Assembly (NCBI GenBank): GCA_016776905.1
Contig: JADHSM010000017.1
Span: 23,418-87,417 of the forward strand
Length of the DNA: 64,000 nt
Source of the DNA: Planctomycetota bacterium
Lineage (GTDB): Bacteria; Planctomycetota; UBA8108; UBA1146
Direction: 5' to 3'
Shown: positions 58,072-64,000 of the stretch, in pieces
Layout of the letters: every line of letters starts with the position of its first letter
How positions within the stretch are numbered: the stretch's first letter is position 1
Program-made: the position numbers and the translations under genes
The notes under the pieces: model-generated
Seen by the model: only the letters and a program-made list of their open reading frames with translations
Told to the model about the DNA's origin: nothing
The model's database searches: none

Positions 58072-59529
58072 CTAGACCACTCCGGTTTTTCTCTCTCGAC
58101 TTTTTCTGATTCTAGAAAAAGCACCAGTGGCAACAAAAGCGGCGGCTGCAAGAACCAGAAGCTGGGAATAGGTGCCTTTCTCAGGAGCTTGTCCGTATCC
58201 CATCCAAGGCCCATGACTGAAGAGCGATTCAAAGGTCTCCTTGTCGACCGGTTTCATTTTCCATTGCGCTTGAATCAAGGCCTCTTGTCGCTCTTTGACA
58301 GAGTCGAGAATAACCTGACGATGCTGTCGATAGCTGACGGACTCTGTTCCGGAGAGCACGCAGAGAGCTCTTTGATAAACATAAGCTGGGTTGATCCAAC
58401 CAAATCGTGCGACCGCTGCTTCGCGACTGACTTCGCTCTCAGAGAGATTTTGGCTGACCCCCTCGACTTCAGACATGAATGCCGCCTGGCGAACCAGTCG
58501 ATCCATGTCAGACACGATCGCTCTCGCGGGAGTTTTAACGGGGGGAGAAAGTTGTGGGCGTGCTGCGTAAAAGGGCCCTTTGTAGTTTTCGATGTTTCCC
58601 AAGAGGATTTCGTATCGTTCCGCCCTGAGAACAGAAGTCGTTTCGCTCGCATAAAGGGTGGGCATTTGACTGCTGACGACCTGGCGCACCGCCGCTGGAA
58701 CGATGACACAGAATCCGATCCACAATCCCACCATCCATAGGGCTGCCGTCGATGACCCGGTGCCTGCAGAAAGGACTGCGGCAAAGAGTAATCCCCACAA
58801 AAAGGTATACCCTAAAGAGATCCCACAATAAGAGAGCCACTGATCAAAAGTCGCCTCGATGGCACCGGTACGTACGCCGCCGATCAGGCATAGAATCAAA
58901 ACTAATGCGGCCACCATGAACACAGGCATCGACACGCGCAAGAGCCACCAAAAGCGGGGGGAGAGTGTCTGGGTGCGGACCATTCGCATCATCCCTAGAT
59001 CGCGTTCTAGGCTACCAACATCAAACATCAAGACGAGCAACAGCAACGGCATCAAGTAGGCGAGAACAAAGACGAGGTCAAAGTTTCCCGCCAGGAGTTT
59101 TTCGGCGTTTCCTAGAGTTGAGGGATCGCTGGTACGAAACGGCTGTGCACCACGGGTGGCGGAAACCACCGCCCACGAACTGCGGATATCAGAGAGGCCG
59201 ATGGCGAGTGCCGCTAAGGGTTCCGGGACCATCGCTACGTGGGCAGCGGCGTAGCGGTCTGCCCAGCGTGGTTGGGTGATATTAATCCAGTCGCGGTCTT
59301 CTGGTCCGACGGCTCCATTTGCGAACCAGCCGAGCGCTTCGGTGCGTTGTTCCAGATCTCTAGATTCGAGCTCTACTAAAGATTGTTTCCAGATTTCAAC
59401 GTGGTGCGCGCCTGAAGTGATGGCGTAAAAACCACAGAATAGAAAAACGCAGATGGCGACAAATCGCATCGTCGAGCGCGAAATACGCTGATATTCAAAT
59501 TGAATGAGTGCCAAAAAGGTAGAGATCAT
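58072..59529 (-). CDS. ABC-2 permease, DUF3526 family (second)
   Basis: A 485-residue membrane protein: one N-terminal segment (FVAICVFLFCGFYAITSG), a periplasmic stretch of about 140 residues, and five further segments. A second hydrophilic region (about 300-430) precedes the last hydrophobic helix. The motif FDVGSLERDLGMMRMVRTQTLSPRFWWLLRVSMP matches the DUF3526-type ABC-2 permeases. It pairs with the related permease encoded just upstream, overlapping by 4 bp. Together they form a heterodimeric transmembrane part. Confidence 0.82.
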   Translation of the reverse strand: MISTFLALIQFEYQRISRSTMRFVAICVFLFCGFYAITSGAHHVEIWKQSLVELESRDLEQRTEALGWFANGAVGPEDRDWINITQPRWADRYAAAHVAMVPEPLAALAIGLSDIRSSWAVVSATRGAQPFRTSDPSTLGNAEKLLAGNFDLVFVLAYLMPLLLLVLMFDVGSLERDLGMMRMVRTQTLSPRFWWLLRVSMPVFMVAALVLILCLIGGVRTGAIEATFDQWLSYCGISLGYTFLWGLLFAAVLSAGTGSSTAALWMVGLWIGFCVIVPAAVRQVVSSQMPTLYASETTSVLRAERYEILLGNIENYKGPFYAARPQLSPPVKTPARAIVSDMDRLVRQAAFMSEVEGVSQNLSESEVSREAAVARFGWINPAYVYQRALCVLSGTESVSYRQHRQVILDSVKERQEALIQAQWKMKPVDKETFESLFSHGPWMGYGQAPEKGTYSQLLVLAAAAFVATGAFSRIRKSRERKTGVV

Positions 59530-60959
59530 CGTCCTGTCCCCACAATCGGAATTCTACGGGTGCCCCAGTGAAGCAGAGCTAAAGAGGCGATGAGCCAAGT
59601 CAGCAACGCAGCAATTTCTGGCCAGCGATGTTTCAGAGCAAAATCCACCGTCTGTGGTTCGAATTGAAAGTCAGCAATTTCTGAGTAGTCGATTTTCTCT
59701 CGCCTCCAGCGGCCATTGGCTTCACGTTTTCCCGCTTTGGCATCGAGGTCGTTGAGGGCTTTGATCAAGTCCCGGCGGTAATTTTCTGACTGTCTTTGAA
59801 ACTGTGCATCGTGAAACTGGTCTGTTCCGGCAAAGGCCATGCTCAGTCCTCGCGCGGCGAGGAACGGATCTAGGAATGAAATCGCTTGGACCACGCCGAT
59901 CTGTTTTCGAACCGTATCGTGTCGGCGACCAAAGTGTTCATCCCAGACTTGATTGCCGTATTCTTCATCTTTCTGCATCAAGATTCCGCCGATGTTCACC
60001 GGAAGTTGGCGAACTTCTTCGACGCCATACTCTTCGAGGACTTGTTGACGGACTTCATCGCGACGCTCATCTCTGGGGTTGTGACCATCTAAGCCCTTCG
60101 CGCGATCCTCTTTCATGTCGTCTTCGAAGGTGATCTGTGATCTCAGCGGGAATATTTGCGAACTGAGTTCGGCGGTCACCCGTGGAAGTACCACAGTAGT
60201 CACGAGCCAAGCGATCATCAGAATCATCAGTGCGCTGCGAGAATCGCTGACACGCGCAGAGATCCACACTGACAGAAGAACAACGATGAGTAGGTGCAAA
60301 GAGTGGGAGGCGCCGAACAACATAAGCCGGGTCTTTATATCGGTGGTAAGGGGTTCACCACTGGCTTGACCGAGAGCGATATGGGCGATGATCAGCGCCC
60401 CCACGAGCAGCAATGACAAAAACCAGTAAGCGAGTGATTTCCCCCAAAGCACAGAGCGCAAAGGGACGCCTTGGGCGACGAGCACTCTGAGCAACCCGGT
60501 CTCACGATCTCGGGCAACGGAGGAAAACGCTGTAAATGCAAGTATCAGCGGCAGCAGATGGGCGAGAATGGTGCCCGCATCAAAAGCCCCAAGACGCACC
60601 AACGAACTCCAGGAGGCGGCGTCGGAATGGGATGGAGGATTTTGTACATGAGCCTCTACGCGGACCACTTTTCCAGTAAAGGGCATCACTCCGGAATCGA
60701 GGGTAGAGAGGGGGCTGTTGGGTTTGTAGACGTAGCTCCCATAGTGGCCCACCCCGTGAGCAGAGAGGCGGTCGATGGATTCCCATTGCTGTCGGGATGT
60801 TTCCATGGCGGCGGTGCGTCCTTCAGTCACGACCCGCTGACTTTCAGCGCCGATCCAGACAGAAAGCAGCAAGATGGATAAAGCCACGGCGACGAGGGCG
60901 AGTAAGCGGCCATCGCTGCGGATGGATCTGAGCTCGAGGAGAAACAGTCGGAAAATCAC
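59526..60959 (-). CDS. ABC-2 permease, DUF3526 family (first)
   Basis: A 477-residue permease with an N-terminal membrane segment (LLALVAVALSILLLSVWIG) and a large periplasmic loop. The ABC-2 signature is FSSVARDRETGLLRVLVAQGVPLRSVLWGKSLAYW. Several helices, a second charged periplasmic region (about 270-430) and a final helix (IAALLTWLIASLALLHW) follow. The GTG start overlaps the ATPase stop (GTGA). DUF3526 systems often stand in metal- or TonB-linked operons; no TonB receptor is present in this window. Confidence 0.85.
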   Translation of the reverse strand: MIFRLFLLELRSIRSDGRLLALVAVALSILLLSVWIGAESQRVVTEGRTAAMETSRQQWESIDRLSAHGVGHYGSYVYKPNSPLSTLDSGVMPFTGKVVRVEAHVQNPPSHSDAASWSSLVRLGAFDAGTILAHLLPLILAFTAFSSVARDRETGLLRVLVAQGVPLRSVLWGKSLAYWFLSLLLVGALIIAHIALGQASGEPLTTDIKTRLMLFGASHSLHLLIVVLLSVWISARVSDSRSALMILMIAWLVTTVVLPRVTAELSSQIFPLRSQITFEDDMKEDRAKGLDGHNPRDERRDEVRQQVLEEYGVEEVRQLPVNIGGILMQKDEEYGNQVWDEHFGRRHDTVRKQIGVVQAISFLDPFLAARGLSMAFAGTDQFHDAQFQRQSENYRRDLIKALNDLDAKAGKREANGRWRREKIDYSEIADFQFEPQTVDFALKHRWPEIAALLTWLIASLALLHWGTRRIPIVGTGR

Positions 60960-61663
60960 GCGTTCGACTCCATCTGCTTGAGGTAGATCTTTTCGAGGTC
61001 ATTGGCGGTGAGGGATCGCGGATCGAGTTCCTGAACGAGCTTGCCGTCTTGAAGAATGACGACCCGATCGCAGGATTCTTTGGCTCTGAAAAGGTCGTGG
61101 GTGGCCATCAGCACCGCTGCGCCTTCGTCGGCGACTTTACGCACCAACATCGAGAGTTCGTGACTGGCATGGGGGTCGAGACCTGAAGCGGGTTCATCGA
61201 GAACTAATGCTTTCGCTTCCTTAGAGGTGGCGATGGCGATCCCGACTTTTTGACGCATTCCCTTAGAGAAGGTCGAGACTGGGCGATGGATCGCATCGGA
61301 AGCGAGCCCCGAGGTGACGAGTTTTTTTGCCAACTCATCCCGCCGAAATTTGAGCCCGGCCAAAGCTGAGAAGTGTTGGAGGTTCTCCATCGCACTCAGA
61401 AATGGGTAAAGCGCGACGTTTTCCGGGATGTAGCCGAGGCGGCCTCGGGCACCGTCAGGATTCTTGACGACGTCGATCCCGTCGATGATGACAGATCCTG
61501 AATCGGGCTGAAGAAAGCCAGCGAGGAGGTGAATGGTCGTGGTTTTGCCGGCGCCATTCGGACCTAATAGGCCCAAAACCTCCCCAGGATTCACGGTCAG
61601 CGTGAGTGCATCTAGGGCTTGGGTTGTGCCGTATGATTTACGGACCTCGCGGGTTTCGATCAT
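60956..61663 (-). CDS. ABC transporter ATPase of the Zur-box operon
   Basis: A 235-residue ABC ATPase: Walker A GPNGAGKTT, signature FSKGMRQKVG, Walker B ALVLDEPASGLDP, switch ATHDL. It is the first gene of a five-gene minus-strand run (ATPase, two DUF3526 permeases, zur-like, merC-like) linked by 4-bp overlaps and short gaps. A perfect Fur/Zur-type palindrome lies 60 bp before its ATG. The complex is a small exporter-type ABC-2 system; its cargo is probably related to zinc supply. Confidence 0.92.
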   Translation of the reverse strand: MIETREVRKSYGTTQALDALTLTVNPGEVLGLLGPNGAGKTTTIHLLAGFLQPDSGSVIIDGIDVVKNPDGARGRLGYIPENVALYPFLSAMENLQHFSALAGLKFRRDELAKKLVTSGLASDAIHRPVSTFSKGMRQKVGIAIATSKEAKALVLDEPASGLDPHASHELSMLVRKVADEGAAVLMATHDLFRAKESCDRVVILQDGKLVQELDPRSLTANDLEKIYLKQMESNA

Positions 61664-61722
61664 GAAAAGGCCTCTGCGACATCGCCGCTTTATCGGATCT
61701 TGAATGCTCTAATTTGTCTGAA

Positions 61723-61738
61723 TGATAATCGATTATCA
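61723..61738. promoter_or_regulatory. Zur/Fur-type operator upstream of the ABC-zur-merC operon
   Basis: Perfect 16-bp palindrome TGATAATCGATTATCA, identical to the core of the site at 54435-54452. It lies in the 148-bp gap between two minus-strand genes, 60 bp ahead of the ATPase start. Confidence 0.85.
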
Positions 61739-61811
61739 GTTCTAGTCAAGCAAAGTGGTGGGGTCGCAGACCGATCTTTCTGAGCGAGAGATGGGTCGCA
61801 AAAAGAGCCGT

Positions 61812-64000
61812 TTAGCGACCCTTCTTTAAGGACATTAGAGGGGGGCGATCCGTAGAGGATTGGATCCTCTGAATGCTCTCGCGTAACGCCTTCGCCTTTC
61901 CCCGACTGAGTTGTAGGGGGAAATCGGGCTGGCCCGCATCGAAGAAGGTGGCGTGTTTTTCCAGAACAGGAATCACCCTTTGGGCGTAGGCGCCATATTT
62001 CTCCAGCATCTCCAACACCTTGACGATGCGATGCTCGCTGGCGTGGGGCTTCATGTCGAGGACGTAATCGGCGAGCAGTTCGATACCTTCAGCCACGTGA
62101 TGGTCGGCAAAAAGTTGTAGACCTGCCATGCGAATTTCATGAGCGAACATGATGCCACTGGGGGATCGCACGGTGATGGCTTCAAGGATCGCGGGTAAGA
62201 GTGGCTTTAGTTGGTTGAATGATAAGTTTCGATAGACGCTAGAGACTGCTCCTCGGGCCCGGCCATCTTGATTGAGCAAACTCGCACGGACGGCTTTCAG
62301 CAGCGTTTTTTGATCGACGCCATCGAGAGATTTTCCGATGAGTCCTTTGTTGTGACTGAAGAGGGCGAAGGTGAGGTAGCGCTGTTCCATGTTGCGTGGG
62401 TCTTTGCGCGAGGCCTTTCGGGAGAGTCGGGTGAGCAACTCCGGAACGGCAACTTGCGCCGCTTTGCCGATGGCTGCGAGAGCTTCGCCAGCCTTGATGC
62501 GCAGCCATAGATCCTTCGCTCGCAGGGCTTTTCGAAGAGCGGGAATCGCTGCAGCGGCTCGGCCCCGCTGAAAGATGATGCCCTGGCAGGCGCCGAGTTG
62601 TCCATACAGCTCACGCCCCTGAAGAAGCTGAACCAGTGCAGGAACGATCGCGGATTCATTTCTGCGACCGAGCTCCATCGCCGCCCGTTCACGAACGATG
62701 GGAGACCAATTTTGAAGTCGCTTGAGCAGGGTCTTCGTGTCCATCGCTTGGTAGAAACTGGTGCGATCCTTGTTGGTCCATCCCCGGCCGTCTTCCACTA
62801 GAAGGTCGGCAGTGCCGCGGTCGATCTGTGGTGCTGGACTTTTGCGGCGGCCGGTCAGGTATGTTTTTCCCAGCGGCATCGCATACGCCAGAAGGTAGGC
62901 GCCAGTGCTGTCCCAATTATTGTAGGACTCGGGTCGTGGAGTCGGTGCGCCCTGATAGAGATAGGTGCCATCCCAACGGCGAGCGAGATCATACGACCAA
63001 GCGGATTCTTCTAACCAAGCTCCCGTGGCGTGGGGACCGGAGCGAGCGACACCCGGTAACGCCCACGTCATATTAAAAAAGTTTCCCGTGTGTCCCTGAT
63101 CTCGTTCAGTTCCGTGGCAAGCGACACCCATTCGCGAAAAGAACTCACAGGCATCCGCATCTCCTTCGAGATCAAAGAGCACTGCAGCCATTTCGTTTTT
63201 GCCATTGTCGCAGTGGTTTTCGATCCACGGATCATGATCTCCATACGGAATCGAACCCTTGCCGACGTAAAAACGGATCAGGTCGAGACTGTTTTGCAGA
63301 GCTTTGTCGAGGCCAGGAACTTCAACTCTTGCCCTTTTTGCGAGAGCGAGAGAGTAGGTCAGCGGGATTCCCGGGGCATTCATCATGCCGTAGCCTTCGA
63401 GACGATTGTGGGGTCCACCAATAAAGCCGTGCCCCCATGAGCCGACAACACTTTGGCCGTCAACGATCATCCGCGTGATGCGTTCGAGTCCTTTTTCAAC
63501 AAAGCTGCGATCTCCCGTGGCGATCACATATTCGGCGAGCAGGATATTCACATAAGCGTACTGCCAGGTGCGAACGCCGCTTTTTTGGTTGTACTCTGAG
63601 AGCAGTTGAACTTGCTCTTTGACGACGGGCAGATATTTTTCCTCGCCGCTCGCGAGAAGGGCGAGAGCGTTGAGTGCGCGGGTGATCTCGCTTCCGGTAC
63701 GGGGGTTGGCCTGCATATTTTCTGCTAACCGTTCACACCCTTCTTTAAGAATCCTTTGCGACTTGTCGCAGTCATAGGGTGCGGTGTCGCTGTAGTTCCC
63801 GAGAAAGGGCAACTCGATGATGACTTCGAGGGTCTTGCCCTCACGCCAAATGGTTAAGGGCAGGCGACCGAGCTTTTCATCGCTTTCCGCTGTGGTGATC
63901 GCTTTACCAAAAACGACTCTGGCATCGTCCACGATGTTAAAGCCAAAGATTCCGGTGATCACATCGCCGACCTTTAATTTTCCATCTGCCGGAGATCCAG
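61812..64000 (-). CDS. DUF6288-like PDZ/HEAT-repeat protein, 5' end missing
   Basis: The frame runs off the right edge, so the start is not in the window. The visible N-terminal part is a PDZ-like fragment (GSPADGKLKVGDVITGIFGF). A long alpha/alpha-toroid-like region follows (RTWQYAYVNILLAEYVIATGD, GSWGHGFIGGPHNRLEGYGMMNAPGIPLTYSLALAK, IENHCDNGKNEMAAVLFDLEGD, ACHGTERDQGHTGNFFNMTWALPGVARSG). HEAT-type repeats close it (RERAAMELGRRNESAIVPALVQLL, GRAAAAIPALRKALRAKDLWLRIKAGEALAAIG). This is the build of DUF6288-type proteins of planctomycetes and relatives, probably exported. No enzyme activity is known to me. Confidence 0.75.
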   Translation of the reverse strand, partial: GSPADGKLKVGDVITGIFGFNIVDDARVVFGKAITTAESDEKLGRLPLTIWREGKTLEVIIELPFLGNYSDTAPYDCDKSQRILKEGCERLAENMQANPRTGSEITRALNALALLASGEEKYLPVVKEQVQLLSEYNQKSGVRTWQYAYVNILLAEYVIATGDRSFVEKGLERITRMIVDGQSVVGSWGHGFIGGPHNRLEGYGMMNAPGIPLTYSLALAKRARVEVPGLDKALQNSLDLIRFYVGKGSIPYGDHDPWIENHCDNGKNEMAAVLFDLEGDADACEFFSRMGVACHGTERDQGHTGNFFNMTWALPGVARSGPHATGAWLEESAWSYDLARRWDGTYLYQGAPTPRPESYNNWDSTGAYLLAYAMPLGKTYLTGRRKSPAPQIDRGTADLLVEDGRGWTNKDRTSFYQAMDTKTLLKRLQNWSPIVRERAAMELGRRNESAIVPALVQLLQGRELYGQLGACQGIIFQRGRAAAAIPALRKALRAKDLWLRIKAGEALAAIGKAAQVAVPELLTRLSRKASRKDPRNMEQRYLTFALFSHNKGLIGKSLDGVDQKTLLKAVRASLLNQDGRARGAVSSVYRNLSFNQLKPLLPAILEAITVRSPSGIMFAHEIRMAGLQLFADHHVAEGIELLADYVLDMKPHASEHRIVKVLEMLEKYGAYAQRVIPVLEKHATFFDAGQPDFPLQLSRGKAKALRESIQRIQSSTDRPPLMSLKKGR

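Overview
The window reads as one chromosomal segment of a Gram-negative bacterium. The signs are a lipoprotein signal peptidase, lipoboxed proteins, a SPOR-domain protein, an RND pump with its adaptor and a Tat-exported molybdo-enzyme. The mix of an FG-GAP/ASPIC-UnbV protein, PhoD-type phosphatase, XPB-type helicase, and a DUF6288-like PDZ/HEAT protein, plus the GyrA sequence HPHGESVIYP, suggests a planctomycete or relative (PVC group). No rRNA gene is present, so this placement is an inference.

Layout. 0-8.5 kb: a truncated FG-GAP/ASPIC protein, PhoD-like phosphatase, ArnT-like glycosyltransferase and an RND pump with adaptor. 8.7-16 kb: hydantoinase/oxoprolinase subunit B, an ABC-2 (NatAB-like) exporter with a DUF454 protein, a saccharopine-dehydrogenase-like enzyme, a 55-residue glycine-zipper membrane protein and an EEP-family lipoprotein. 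16-20.1 kb: a PaoABC-like aldehyde/xanthine oxidoreductase operon ending in a cysteine-rich small protein. 20.3-36.8 kb: an RRM protein with a hairpin-rich leader, an esterase, an FeS photolyase-like protein, beta carbonic anhydrase, HtrA protease, LspA, a GT-C mannosyltransferase-like protein, hydantoinase subunit A, a SPOR lipoprotein, a YjbQ protein and several unknowns. 36.1-40.5 kb: a three-gene operon with an XPB helicase and a helicase-associated protein.

41-52 kb is the replication-origin neighbourhood, all on the minus strand: dnaA, a 1 kb gap, dnaN, dciA, gyrB, panB, panE-like, gyrA. The gap holds two perfect DnaA boxes, an AT-rich stretch and four different families of short tandem repeats. 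The C/G bias of the plus strand also changes sign there. oriC is therefore very probably at about 49.6-50.5 kb.

52-64 kb contains an intact tRNA-Ser(GCT), and 2.2 kb further on a damaged copy fused into the 3' end of a ribH-like gene, so that the last ten residues of that protein are read from tRNA sequence. Next comes a probable Zur regulon. Two copies of the same 16-bp palindrome (TGATAATCGATTATCA) lie ahead of a CobW GTPase plus flavoprotein pair on the plus strand and ahead of an ABC exporter operon on the minus strand. That operon also carries the zur-like regulator and a MerC-like membrane protein. A decayed second merC-like gene lies between the two tRNA copies. The window ends inside a DUF6288-like PDZ/HEAT-repeat protein.

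Short in-frame or intergenic tandem duplications of 12-24 bp recur across the window and look like a habit of this genome.
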